Source of the DNA: a bacterium
GTDB taxonomy: Bacteria > Pseudomonadota > Alphaproteobacteria > Ferrovibrionales > Ferrovibrionaceae
Direction of reading: 5' to 3'
NCBI GenBank assembly: GCA_022844005.1
Contig: JALHMN010000026.1
Coordinates: 1 to 37,212, forward strand
DNA length: 37,212 nucleotides
Below are positions 1 to 8,538 of the stretch, in pieces. Below the pieces are notes generated by a model. That model worked only from the letters and a program-made list of their open reading frames with translations, was not told the origin of the DNA and made no database searches. Made by a program: the position numbers and the translations under genes. Positions within the stretch are counted from its first letter, which is position 1. Every line of letters starts with the position of its first letter.

Positions 1-15
1 GTGCTCTTCCGATCT
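1..15 (+). other. Illumina adapter remnant at contig end
   Basis: The first 15 bases are identical to the 3' end of the Illumina TruSeq read-2 adapter, which ends in GCTCTTCCGATCT. They are not genomic. They happen to be in frame with the following gene and supply a false GTG start and five false residues (MLFRS). True sequence begins at about base 16. Confidence 0.93.
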
Positions 16-630
16 GCCGCCCTGCCCGCCCGCCTGCTGGGCGATGTCGCCGGGCTGCGCGTGATCGACCTCTGCGCCGCACCCGGCGGCAAGACGGCCG
101 CCCTGGTGGCGGCGGGGGCCGTGGTCGTCGCGGTCGAGAAGTCGCCCGCGCGCGCCGAGCGCCTGCGGGCGAACATGCAACGGCTGAACCTCCCGGCCGA
201 GGTGATCGTCGCCGACGCAGTCGAGTGGCAACCGGCGTCGGAGGCGGATGCCGTCCTGCTGGATGCCCCCTGCTCGGCAACCGGCACCGCCCGCCGGCAC
301 CCCGACGTACCGCATCTTAAACGGCCGGACGACATAACCGGCCTGCGGACGATTCAGAACAGGTTGCTGGCCGCGGCGACGACGATGCTGCGGCCCGGCG
401 GCCGCCTGGTCTTTGCCACCTGCTCGCTGGAACCCGAGGAGGGTCCGGAATGCATAGGCACCTTTCTCGCCGGCGGTGCGCCTTTCGACCGCATCCCGAT
501 CACGGCTGCGGAAATCGGCGGCTTCGCCCAGGCACTGACGCCGGAAGGCGACCTGCGGACGCTTCCCGGTGATGCTCCGGATCCACAGGGATGGGACGGA
601 TTCTATGCCAGCCGCCTGATCAAGCGATAG
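16..630 (+). CDS. RsmB/NOP2-family rRNA (cytosine-C5)-methyltransferase, 3' part
   Basis: This is the C-terminal catalytic part of an S-adenosylmethionine-dependent RNA m5C methyltransferase of the RsmB/Sun (NOP2) family, which methylates a cytosine in 16S rRNA. Numbering from base 1, the SAM-binding loop DLCAAPGGKT is at residues 23-32, the DAPCSATG motif carries C91, and the TCSLEPEEG motif carries C141. In this family the two cysteines act in product release and as the covalent nucleophile. The N-terminal NusB-like and PUA-like parts are missing because the contig begins inside the gene. The apparent GTG start lies in adapter sequence, so the protein is 5'-truncated. The RsmB assignment against other NOP2 relatives rests only on these motifs. 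Confidence 0.9.
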   Translation, partial: AALPARLLGDVAGLRVIDLCAAPGGKTAALVAAGAVVVAVEKSPARAERLRANMQRLNLPAEVIVADAVEWQPASEADAVLLDAPCSATGTARRHPDVPHLKRPDDITGLRTIQNRLLAAATTMLRPGGRLVFATCSLEPEEGPECIGTFLAGGAPFDRIPITAAEIGGFAQALTPEGDLRTLPGDAPDPQGWDGFYASRLIKR

Positions 631-695
631 CCGCGTTGCCGCCATCCCGACACTGGATTACTTCTAGCCGCGAAAGCTTTTCGGGGCGGCGCGGC

Positions 696-1358
696 ATGCG
701 GCGTGGTTTTCTCCTTCTCTGTGCTTCGCTCATGGTCGTCTGGCCGGCCATGGCCGACTACCGGAACCGCCATGGCGACTGGTGGGTGGAATGCTATGCG
801 CGCGATTCCGGCCCGTTCGGCTATACCTGCGCCGGTCGAACCACATCGAAAGACGGGCTGCAGCTCTATGTCGTAGAGCGCCAAGGCCAGCCCTTCATCG
901 TCGTGCATGCCGAAGCCGGCATCCAGTTCGACCGCTCGCAGCATGTGGTCATCCGGGCCGATACCGGCGAGCGCTTCACCATCCTGGCGCAGCAGCGCCG
1001 GGTGGCCTATCTCGGCGGCAATGAAGCCCTGCGCCTGATCGGCGACATGGTCGAGGGCGAACTGGCCTTCGTCACCTACAACGACCTGTTCGGACAGTCG
1101 CGGGATTCGCGCTTCGGGCTCGACGGGTTCGGCCCTGCCTACAAGGAACTCAAGCAGGCGATGGCCGAGGCCGAGCAAGGTGCCGCGCAGTACCAGAAGC
1201 CGCCGCTGCCGCCGACCGCTGAGAATCCGGCGCCGCCATCCGCGGATCAGGCTCCCCGCCGAGACAGCGACGGCAACGTCGTCGACGATGTCGTGAACGA
1301 CGTCGGTGACTTCTTCGGCCGGGTCGGCCGCTTCATCGGCCGACAGTTCGAGCGCTGA
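696..1358 (+). CDS. Secreted protein of unknown function, weakly IalB-like
   Basis: This is a 220-residue protein. The ATG at 696 is preferred over the upstream ATG at 591 because it puts a clean signal peptide at the N-terminus: MRRG, a hydrophobic stretch, then an AMA-type cleavage site near residue 20. The 591 start would overlap the methyltransferase and bury the signal. The mature protein begins with a GDWWVECYARD segment and a second cysteine soon after, which recalls the GDW..C pattern of invasion-associated locus B (IalB) periplasmic proteins; the similarity is weak. A proline-rich linker at about residues 165-190 precedes an acidic, then amphipathic C-terminal helix. It lies 65 bp after the methyltransferase and converges with the RND pump gene, 9 bp away. 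Function unknown. Confidence 0.7.
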   Translation: MRRGFLLLCASLMVVWPAMADYRNRHGDWWVECYARDSGPFGYTCAGRTTSKDGLQLYVVERQGQPFIVVHAEAGIQFDRSQHVVIRADTGERFTILAQQRRVAYLGGNEALRLIGDMVEGELAFVTYNDLFGQSRDSRFGLDGFGPAYKELKQAMAEAEQGAAQYQKPPLPPTAENPAPPSADQAPRRDSDGNVVDDVVNDVGDFFGRVGRFIGRQFER

Positions 1359-1367
1359 GCCGGGTTT

Positions 1368-4300
1368 TCACTCGGCAGGCAACGACCCCGGCTTCCTCTC
1401 CGGCCGAAGCCACAGGACCAGCTTGCGCATCACCACGTAGAAGACCGGCGTGAAGAACAGGCCGATCAGGGTGACGCCGATCATGCCGGCGAAGACCGCG
1501 GTTCCCAGGGCACGCCGCATCTCGGCCCCCGCCCCGGTCGCCGTCACCAGCGGCAGCACGCCCAGGATGAAGGCGAAAGCCGTCATCAGGATGGGTCGCA
1601 GGCGAAGCCGGCAGGCATCGATCACCGCCTCGACCGGGCCCTTGCCGTCACCCTCGATCTGACGGGCGAACTCGACGATCAGGATGGCGTTCTTGGCGGC
1701 GAGGCCGATCAGCACGACGAAGCCGATCTGCACCAGGATGTTGTTGTCGATTCCGGCGATCCAGACACCGGAGAGCGCGAACAACACGCTTACCGGAACG
1801 ATCAGCATGATCGAGAACGGCAGCGCCCAGCTCTCGTACTGGGCCGATAGCGCCAGGAAGACGAAGACGATCGCCAGCGCGAAGACATAGATCGCCGTAT
1901 TGCCGGTGGCGCGCTCCTGCAGTGCCAGCTCCGTCCATTCGAAGCCTTGTCCCGGAACCAGAGTTTCTGCGGCCAGCTTCTCCATCGCGTCGAGCGAGAT
2001 GCTGGAAGACACGCCAGGGGGCGTCGAGCCCTGCAGGGGCACGGACACATACATGTTGTAGCGCTGGATCAGGTCCGGGCCGGCGGTATCGCGGATTTCC
2101 ACCAGCGTGCCGAGCGGCACCAGATTCCCGTCGGCCGAGCGGACCTTCAGACGCTGGATGTCTTCGCGTTCCAGGCGGAAATGCGCGTCGGCCTGGGCGC
2201 GCACCTGAAAGACGCGACCGAAGGCGTTGAAGTCGTTGACATAGGCCGAGCCGAGATTGACCTGCAGCGCCTCGAACACGTTCGCGAGCGGCACATTCAG
2301 CATCTGGGCCTTTACCCGGTCGATATTCAGGAACACCTGTGGCGAGGAGGCCGAGAAGGTGGTGAATACGCCGGCCACGCCCGGCGTCTGCGCCGCCTTT
2401 CCCATCATCTGATAGGCGCTGGCGAGCAGCGGACGGATGTCGTCGCCGGTCCGGTTCTGCAGTTGCATCTTGAAGCCGCCGCCGGTGCCGATACCGGGCA
2501 CGGCGGGCGGCGGAACGGCGATGACGAAGGCCTCGTCGATCGCCTGCAGCTTGCCGAACATCTGGCCGATAATGCTGTCCGAGGTCTGCCCGTTGGCCAA
2601 GCGTTCCTCGAAAGGCGCGAAGGGCGTGAAGATCACCGCCGCATTGGCGGCGTTGGTGAAGGTGGCACCGCTGAAGCCCGGGATGGCCACGATATTGCCC
2701 ATGCCCGGCACGTCCTCGATCAGCTTGCTGGCCTTCTGCACCACCGCGTCGGTGCGATCGAGCGAAGCGCCATCGGGCAATTGGATGACGATCAGGGCAT
2801 AGCCGCGGTCCATCGCCGGAATGAAGCCCTGTGGAACCTTGCCGAACATCCAGTAGGTCGCGCCGATCAGGATCGCATACAGGCCAAGCATCACCACGCG
2901 ATGCCGGGCCACGCCGCCGACCGACCGAGCGTAGCCACCCGCCAGACCGTCGAAGCCGCGGTTGAAGAGCGCGGCGGCGCGCACGAATGGCCGCGCCAGC
3001 ACGGAGCGCTTGGCATGCTCCGCGTGCGGCTTGAGCAGAATCGCCGCCAATGCCGGCGATAGCGTCAGTGAATTGAAGGCCGAGATGATGGTCGCCGCCG
3101 CGATGGTGAGCGCGAACTGGCGGTAGAACTGCCCGGAGATGCCGGGGATGAAGGCGGTCGGGATGAATACGGCCGACAGCACCACGGCAATGGCGATGAC
3201 CGCCGTTCCCACCTCGTCCATGGTCTTGTGCGCGGCATCCCGAGGGCTCATGCCGAGTGCGATGTTCCGTTCCACGTTCTCGACGACGACGATCGCGTCG
3301 TCGACGACGATGCCGATCGCGAGAACCAGACCGAACAACGTGAGCACGTTCAAGGTGAATCCGAAGGCGGACATGACCGCGAAGGTGCCGATCAGCGAAA
3401 CCGGGATCGCCAGAATCGGGATGAGCGAGGCACGCCAGCTCTGCAGGAAAATCAAGACCACCAGGGCGACCAGGAGGATCGCCTCGGCCAGCGTCTTGTA
3501 GACCTCGTCCAGCGACTGCTGGATGAAGTCGGTCGGGTTGTAGACGATGGTGTATTCCAGGCCCGGCGGGAACTCCTTCTTCAGCTCCTCCATCCGCGCC
3601 TTGACGGCCTGGGCGGAGTCGAGCGCGTTGGTTCCGGGCCGCTGGAAGATGCCGAGTGCCACGGCCGTCTGCCCGTTCAGATAGCTGCGGCTGGTGTAGT
3701 CGCGGGCGCCGAGTTCGACCCGGGCGACATCCTGCAGCCTGACGAGGCGGCCGTCCTCGCCGCTCTTGACGATGATGTAGCGGAACTGGCGCACGTCGTC
3801 GAAGCGGCCCTGGGTCCTCACGGTGGCCTGCAGCGCGTTGTCGGCCGGTGCGGGCTGCGCGCCGAGGGTGCCGCCCGAGACCTGCACGTTCTGCGCCTGC
3901 AGGGCGGAGACGACATCACCGCTGGTCAGGCCATAGGACGAGAGGCGGTTGGGATCCAGCCAGATGCGGATCGCGTATTCGCTGCCGCCGAAGACGATGA
4001 CATTGCCGACGCCATCGAGGCGCAACAGCTGCTCGCGGATGCGCAGCTGCATGTAGTTGGCGATGTAGAGTTCGTCATACCTCTTGTCGGGCGACAAGAG
4101 GTGCACGACCATCATGATGTCGGAGGACTGCTTGTTGGTGGTGACACCGAGGCGGCGCACTTCCTCCGGCAGACGCGGCTCGGCCACCGAGACGCGGTTC
4201 TGCACCTGTACCTGGGCGATATCGAGGTCCGTGCCGGGGCGGAAGACGACGGAGAGCTGCATCACCCCGTTCGCGGTCGAATACGAGGACATGTACAGCA

Positions 4301-4529
4301 TGTTCTCGATGCCGTTTATCTCCTGCTCGATCGGGGTCGCGACGGTGCGCGCAACCGTTTCAGCGTCGGCACCGGGATAGCTGGTGGAGACCGAGATGGT
4401 CGGCGGCGCGATCTCCGGATACTCGGTGACCGGCAGGTTGAAATAGGCAATGGCGCCCACGATCACGATGATGATCGAGATCACCGTCGCGAAGATGGGG
4501 CGATCGACGAAGAAGCGTCCGAAATTCAC
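1368..4529 (-). CDS. RND (HAE-1 family) multidrug efflux pump, inner-membrane subunit
   Basis: This 1053-residue protein matches AcrB/MexB-type proton-driven inner-membrane pumps in length and layout: a first transmembrane helix after NFGRFFVDRPIFATV, a large periplasmic loop, TM2-6, a second loop and TM7-12. The proton-relay aspartate pair is in the VVDDAIVVVEN segment (TM4), and the matching lysine is in the AAKNAILIVEF segment (TM10). The GTG at 4529 is chosen over an upstream ATG at 4592 because a GGAG Shine-Dalgarno sits 6 nt before it (4536-4539) and the protein then starts at the conserved N-terminus. The longer start would overlap the adaptor gene. It lies 34 bp downstream of the adaptor in one operon. 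No TolC-type outer-membrane gene follows. The drug or substrate cannot be told from sequence. Confidence 0.95.
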   Translation of the reverse strand: MNFGRFFVDRPIFATVISIIIVIVGAIAYFNLPVTEYPEIAPPTISVSTSYPGADAETVARTVATPIEQEINGIENMLYMSSYSTANGVMQLSVVFRPGTDLDIAQVQVQNRVSVAEPRLPEEVRRLGVTTNKQSSDIMMVVHLLSPDKRYDELYIANYMQLRIREQLLRLDGVGNVIVFGGSEYAIRIWLDPNRLSSYGLTSGDVVSALQAQNVQVSGGTLGAQPAPADNALQATVRTQGRFDDVRQFRYIIVKSGEDGRLVRLQDVARVELGARDYTSRSYLNGQTAVALGIFQRPGTNALDSAQAVKARMEELKKEFPPGLEYTIVYNPTDFIQQSLDEVYKTLAEAILLVALVVLIFLQSWRASLIPILAIPVSLIGTFAVMSAFGFTLNVLTLFGLVLAIGIVVDDAIVVVENVERNIALGMSPRDAAHKTMDEVGTAVIAIAVVLSAVFIPTAFIPGISGQFYRQFALTIAAATIISAFNSLTLSPALAAILLKPHAEHAKRSVLARPFVRAAALFNRGFDGLAGGYARSVGGVARHRVVMLGLYAILIGATYWMFGKVPQGFIPAMDRGYALIVIQLPDGASLDRTDAVVQKASKLIEDVPGMGNIVAIPGFSGATFTNAANAAVIFTPFAPFEERLANGQTSDSIIGQMFGKLQAIDEAFVIAVPPPAVPGIGTGGGFKMQLQNRTGDDIRPLLASAYQMMGKAAQTPGVAGVFTTFSASSPQVFLNIDRVKAQMLNVPLANVFEALQVNLGSAYVNDFNAFGRVFQVRAQADAHFRLEREDIQRLKVRSADGNLVPLGTLVEIRDTAGPDLIQRYNMYVSVPLQGSTPPGVSSSISLDAMEKLAAETLVPGQGFEWTELALQERATGNTAIYVFALAIVFVFLALSAQYESWALPFSIMLIVPVSVLFALSGVWIAGIDNNILVQIGFVVLIGLAAKNAILIVEFARQIEGDGKGPVEAVIDACRLRLRPILMTAFAFILGVLPLVTATGAGAEMRRALGTAVFAGMIGVTLIGLFFTPVFYVVMRKLVLWLRPERKPGSLPAE

Positions 4530-4563
4530 GGCAGACTCCGATGTTCGGCGAGGAACGAGACGC

Positions 4564-5694
4564 TTACCTCGGGGCGGCGCCCGGAGCGGCATGCACGGGC
4601 GGAAGCTCGGTCATCTGCGGGGTCACCTTGCCGCCACCCAGACGCACGCGCTGCAGTCCACCGACCACGACGGTCTCCTCGCCGGTGAGACCGTCGCGGA
4701 CAATGCGATAGCCGTCGGTGCGCGATCCGAGCCTCACCGGCTGCTGATTCACTGCCCCATCCGGCCCGACGACGTAGACGAAGCGGCGATCGAGGTCGGT
4801 CAGGATCGCCTCGTCGGGCAGCATCACGGCCTTGTACCGGGGCGAGCCGGGGACGGCGATGCGACCAAACAAGCCGGGCGTGAGAAACAAGTTCTTGTTT
4901 CCGAGGACGGCCCGGATGCGCATCGTGCCGGTTCCGGCATCGACCCGGTTCTCGGTGAAATCGAGCACGCCCGGATGGGTGAAAGTCTTCTCGTCCGTCA
5001 GCATGACCCGGATGGGGAGGCCGTTGCCGTTGGTGCCTCCACCCGACTTCGCCATCCGCTGGTAGGCGAGGTAGGAGCGCTCGTCGATGTCGAAGTAGAA
5101 GTAGATCGGGTCCACCTGGACAATGGTGGTCAGCAAGGTCTCGTTCTGGCGAACCAGGTTGCCTTCCGTCACCAGCTTGCGCGAGATGCGGCCGGAAATC
5201 GGTGCCCGGATCTCAGTGAAGCCGAGGTTGAGGCGCGCCGTTTCCAGCGTGGCGCGGGCAGCGGCGATATCGGCCTGTGCCTGCAAATAGGCCTGCCGCC
5301 TTTCGTCCACCGTGCGCTCCGGGGCCGCGCCGGTGCGGGCCAGACGCTCGTAGCGCTCGTAGTCGGATTTGGCGAAGTCGACGCGCGTCTGCTGGGCGGC
5401 GACCGATGCCTGCATCTGGTTCAGCAGGGCCTGGTAGGGACGGCGGTCGATGACGAAGAGAAGATCCCCCTCCTTCACGACGGCGCCATCCGAGAATTTC
5501 ACCGCCTCGAGGTAGCCGTCGACCCGGGAGCGGATCTCGACGAAGGCGGAGGCATCGAAACGGCCGGTGAACTCGTCCAGCTCGACGATCTCTTTCACGA
5601 GCGGTTTGGCCACCGGCACCGGCGGAGGGGCCGGGGGCTGTTGCGCGGCGAGCGGCGCCGACACGCACAGCGCCGCAGCCAGCGCGACGCGCAT
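4564..5694 (-). CDS. RND efflux periplasmic adaptor (membrane fusion protein)
   Basis: This 376-residue AcrA/MexA-type adaptor would bridge the RND pump to an outer-membrane channel. The ATG at 5694 gives a standard Sec signal peptide (MRVALAAALCVSAPLAA). An in-frame ATG at 5748 would add 18 non-signal residues and is less likely. There is no lipobox, so the protein is probably a free periplasmic adaptor. The order is as in the family: a lipoyl half with EIRSRVDGYLEAV, an alpha-helical hairpin rich in Q/A/R, the second lipoyl half with GFTEIRAPISGRISRKLV, then beta-barrel and membrane-proximal domains. It is the first gene of the two-gene efflux operon and is transcribed away from the MFS gene. 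Confidence 0.93.
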   Translation of the reverse strand: MRVALAAALCVSAPLAAQQPPAPPPVPVAKPLVKEIVELDEFTGRFDASAFVEIRSRVDGYLEAVKFSDGAVVKEGDLLFVIDRRPYQALLNQMQASVAAQQTRVDFAKSDYERYERLARTGAAPERTVDERRQAYLQAQADIAAARATLETARLNLGFTEIRAPISGRISRKLVTEGNLVRQNETLLTTIVQVDPIYFYFDIDERSYLAYQRMAKSGGGTNGNGLPIRVMLTDEKTFTHPGVLDFTENRVDAGTGTMRIRAVLGNKNLFLTPGLFGRIAVPGSPRYKAVMLPDEAILTDLDRRFVYVVGPDGAVNQQPVRLGSRTDGYRIVRDGLTGEETVVVGGLQRVRLGGGKVTPQMTELPPVHAAPGAAPR

Positions 5695-5742
5695 GATAAT
5701 CCCACGCAACGGGGGGCTCCTTCCGGCTTCAGCCTCTGAATA

Positions 5743-5822
5743 TTGCAATGCAACATAAGGCCCCGTCTCCGGAAGCCAAGTTCCGGTTGGTCACTTGGAT
5801 CATTTTCTCCAATAGAGAGAAA
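5743..5822. promoter_or_regulatory. Divergent promoter region with three inverted repeats
   Basis: The 233-bp gap between the divergent adaptor (start 5694) and MFS (start 5928) genes contains three dyads. These are TTGCA-N1-TGCAA at 5743-5753, CCGGAA-N6-TTCCGG at 5769-5786, and TTTCTC-N7-GAGAAA at 5804-5822. They are plausible operators for a TetR-, MarR- or LysR-type regulator. The assignment as operators is inference, and no -35/-10 pair was fixed. Confidence 0.4.
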
Positions 5823-5927
5823 TCGTGGCCGTGGGTCCGCGTTGCCAATGGCATTCCGGCACCGTAGCCTGCCCAAAGAATGGCCTGGTCGCGGGCCCAA
5901 GAGGAAACGCCGGTAAGGAGTTCTCGC

Positions 5928-7181
5928 GTGCCCAGTACACTCGCGGCCGCCCCTGCACATGACGGGGTGGAATCTCCTTACGCTTGGTTCCGGCTCGCCG
6001 CTTGCGTCTGCCTGGGCACGATTGGCGGCATCGGCATCTGGTCGATCGTCGTGGCATTGCCGGCAGTGCAGGCCGAGTTCGGCGTCGCGCGCGCCGGCGC
6101 CTCGCTTCCCTATACGCTCGCCATGGTCGGCTTCGTCTTCGGCGGCATTCTCATGGGACGCCTCGCCGATCGCTTCGGCGTGATCGTGCCCGCGATCATC
6201 GGTTCGTTCGCGCTGGGCCTGGGCTATATCGCGACCGCCTTCGCGCCCGGTCTCGTCTCTTTCGCGATCATCTATGGCCTCAGCATCGGACTTCTCGGCA
6301 GTTCGGCCGTGTTCGGGCCCCTGGTCGCCGATACTTCGCACTGGTTCGATCGCAGGCGCGGCATTGCCGTCGCACTCTGCGCCAGCGGCAACTATTTCGC
6401 CGGCGCCTTCTGGCCACCGCTCGTCCAGCACTTCATCGAGACCGTCGGCTGGCGGCAGACGCATATCGGCATCGGCATCGCCTGCATCGTAACCATGCTG
6501 CCGCTGACGCTCGCCTTGCGACGCCGTTCACCGATGCACGACACCACGCCGCCCCTGGCCGGCAGCGCCGCGGCGGTTGCCATGGCGCGCCCACTCGGCC
6601 TGTCGCCCAATGCGCTGCAGATGCTGCTGATCCTCGCCGGCCTGTCCTGCTGCGTCGCCATGGCGATGCCGCAGGTGCATATCGTCGCCTATTGCGTCGA
6701 CCTCGGCTACGGCGCCGCGCGTGGCGCCGAGATGCTGTCGATCATGTTGGCATTCGGGGTGGTCAGCCGGCTGTCCTTCGGCCTGATCCTCGACCGCATC
6801 GGCGCCCATGCCACGCTGCTGCTCGGCTCCAGCCTGCAGGCCCTGGGCCTCGCGCTGTATCTGCCGTTCGACGGACTGGTCTCGCTTTATGTGGTCTCGG
6901 CCCTGTTCGGGCTGTTCCAAGGGGGCATCGTGCCCAGCTACGCCATCATCGTGCGACAGCATTTCCCCCCTCAAGAGGCAGGCACGCGTGTCGGACTGGT
7001 CCTTTCCTCGACCCTGGCCGGGATGGCGCTGGGCGGCTGGATGTCAGGCGCGATCTTCGACGCTACCGGCTCCTACCAAGCCGCGCTGGTGAACGGGATC
7101 GGCTGGAACCTGCTCAACATGTCGATCGCCTTCTGGCTGCTGCGGCGGGCTGCGCGGCCATCCAGGCCAGCCATCGCCTAG
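5928..7181 (+). CDS. Major facilitator superfamily transporter
   Basis: This 417-residue inner-membrane transporter is the usual MFS length for 12 helices. The GTG at 5928 is chosen over the ATG at 5880 because AAGGAG lies 7 nt before it (5915-5920). The loop 2-3 signature is visible as GRLADRFG, and its degenerate repeat after TM8 as GLILDRIG. The overall look, with FGLFQGGIVPSYAIIVRQHF in the second half, resembles the monocarboxylate/oxalate-formate antiporter-like MFS group, so an organic-acid substrate is reasonable but not proven. It converges with the marR gene: the two stop codons interlock in a shared CTAG at 7178-7181. Confidence 0.9.
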   Translation: MPSTLAAAPAHDGVESPYAWFRLAACVCLGTIGGIGIWSIVVALPAVQAEFGVARAGASLPYTLAMVGFVFGGILMGRLADRFGVIVPAIIGSFALGLGYIATAFAPGLVSFAIIYGLSIGLLGSSAVFGPLVADTSHWFDRRRGIAVALCASGNYFAGAFWPPLVQHFIETVGWRQTHIGIGIACIVTMLPLTLALRRRSPMHDTTPPLAGSAAAVAMARPLGLSPNALQMLLILAGLSCCVAMAMPQVHIVAYCVDLGYGAARGAEMLSIMLAFGVVSRLSFGLILDRIGAHATLLLGSSLQALGLALYLPFDGLVSLYVVSALFGLFQGGIVPSYAIIVRQHFPPQEAGTRVGLVLSSTLAGMALGGWMSGAIFDATGSYQAALVNGIGWNLLNMSIAFWLLRRAARPSRPAIA

Positions 7182-7678
7182 CCCTTGCCCGCCTCCATGT
7201 ACCTGAGCGGAGCGCGTCCGATGGCGTTGTTCGCGTCGACCAGCCGGCCCAGAGCCTTGACGAACAGAGCCCGTTCGCTTTCGCCGAGCGGCGCTATGGT
7301 GCGCTCATGCGCGCGGCGCGCGGCCTCCTCCATGGAGGCCAGCAACTGAACCCCCCGGTCCGTCAGCCTGGCCAGGCGCAGCCGGAGATCCTTCCGATCG
7401 GGGGTACGCGAGACGAGACCGCGGGCGGCGAGGCGTCGGACCACATCGGCGACATTGGTCCTGTCGATTCCGATCTCGCGGGCGAGTGACGCCTGATCGA
7501 GGGCGCCCCGCTCCTTCAAGGCCGAAAGCACGCTGAACTGCACCGGGGTCACATCGAAGTCCTGGCATTCCTCGAAAAAAAGCGCCGTATGGATCTGATG
7601 CAGGCGTCGAATAAGGAAGCCCGGGCGTGCCTGCAGCGGAAACTCTCGCTCCACCGAACGCCGTTTTGCCTGCTCCAT
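7178..7678 (-). CDS. MarR-family transcriptional regulator
   Basis: This 166-residue protein is a typical MarR monomer. A winged helix-turn-helix runs from about residue 42 to 110, with the recognition helix around IDRTNVADVVRRLAARG and the wing around RTPDRKDLRLR. Flanking helices would form the dimer. The ATG at 7678 is chosen over earlier in-frame starts (7708, 7771) because the upstream residues do not look like a MarR N-terminus and a GGAGGG lies 11 nt before 7678. MarR proteins usually bind phenolic or other aromatic ligands. Nearby candidate targets are the MFS, cupin and dioxygenase genes and its own promoter, which is inference from position. Confidence 0.9.
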   Translation of the reverse strand: MEQAKRRSVEREFPLQARPGFLIRRLHQIHTALFFEECQDFDVTPVQFSVLSALKERGALDQASLAREIGIDRTNVADVVRRLAARGLVSRTPDRKDLRLRLARLTDRGVQLLASMEEAARRAHERTIAPLGESERALFVKALGRLVDANNAIGRAPLRYMEAGKG

Positions 7679-7732
7679 CCTCGAATTCGCCCTCCAGCCG
7701 TACCACATCGACACGCCCAGCCTACATGGATC

Positions 7733-7759
7733 GTGCCAATCCCGGCACGTCGTGACGTG
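7733..7759. promoter_or_regulatory. Candidate operator upstream of marR
   Basis: Two overlapping dyads lie about 55-80 bp upstream of the marR ATG: GTGCC-N6-GGCAC (7733-7748) and CACGTC-GT-GACGTG (7746-7759). Dyads of this size near a marR promoter are often autoregulatory sites. No binding is shown here. Confidence 0.35.
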
Positions 7760-7822
7760 GCACCTCGGCAAGCGCCGATCGCCCCGGCGACAGCAGTGCC
7801 GCCGGGGTATGTCAGATCCGGA

Positions 7823-8242
7823 TCAGGGCTTCTCGCAGGCCACGGTGCCCATTTCCGCCGGCACCGACAGTTCCAGGATCTCCAGATCGTCGGAAGCCTG
7901 GATCTCGTTGTGCTTGAGGCCGCCGGGGATGAACAACGACTCTCCGGCCTTTACCCGCAGGGTCTCGCCCGTCTCGAATTCGAGATCCACCCATCCCTTC
8001 AATGCATAGACAAACTGTCCATCGCAGGTGTGATAGTGCCAGCCGGTGGGCTCGTTCATGCCCGTGACTGCGGTCATCGTCTGCGCCCGCAGCTTGCCCT
8101 GGCTCGCACCGGCAACGCCGAGGTCGCGGTAGGTGAAGAAGCTGCGGCGCCCAGGCACCGAGGGCGCCGACGCGGCAGTGGCATGGGCAAGCGTCATCTT
8201 CTGCGGGCGCTTGTCGTTCAGTTGGACCGGTTCGGCCGACAT
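7823..8242 (-). CDS. Cupin-domain protein
   Basis: This 139-residue single-domain cupin begins at the ATG at 8242, preceded by GGAGG with 7 nt spacing. Cupin motif 1 is seen as GWHYHTCDGQFVYALKG and motif 2 as GESLFIPGGLKHNEI, with histidines and acidic residues suited to binding a metal. Small cupins of this kind act as dioxygenases, isomerases or ligand sensors, and the sequence alone does not decide. It is divergent from the ring-cleavage dioxygenase gene, so a role in the same aromatic pathway is plausible. Confidence 0.85.
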   Translation of the reverse strand: MSAEPVQLNDKRPQKMTLAHATAASAPSVPGRRSFFTYRDLGVAGASQGKLRAQTMTAVTGMNEPTGWHYHTCDGQFVYALKGWVDLEFETGETLRVKAGESLFIPGGLKHNEIQASDDLEILELSVPAEMGTVACEKP

Positions 8243-8538
8243 GCTGCTTCCTCCATCGTTGATGCGAGGAGGATAGCGGATCGCGGGCCCGCGCGCGAAG
8301 GGGAGCGGAATTCTCGGCGCCGCCGCAGGCGTTGTCGGCAGGAGGGCGCTTCCGTGGCCACTCGCACCCCGCGACGCGCGAGCGACGGCACGAAATCGGG
8401 ATCGCTCTCGCTTCCGGCGGCGCCCTCGTTTGATAGCATGCGAAGATCGGCACCGGTCCGACCAGGGAGCATCTGCGCTTGTCGTGCAGAGGCGCGTTTG
8501 CTGTCGAAGCCGGTGCGGGAGGCTGGAGAGCAGGCACC

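Noticed and set aside
1368..4529. Mobile element or phage region
   Set aside because: No transposase, integrase, terminal repeat or direct repeat was seen here or elsewhere in the window.
8282..8293. 12-bp palindrome CGCGGGCCCGCG between cupin and dioxygenase genes
   Set aside because: It is pure G/C in a GC-rich gap and easily arises by chance; nothing else in the 296-bp gap supports an operator.
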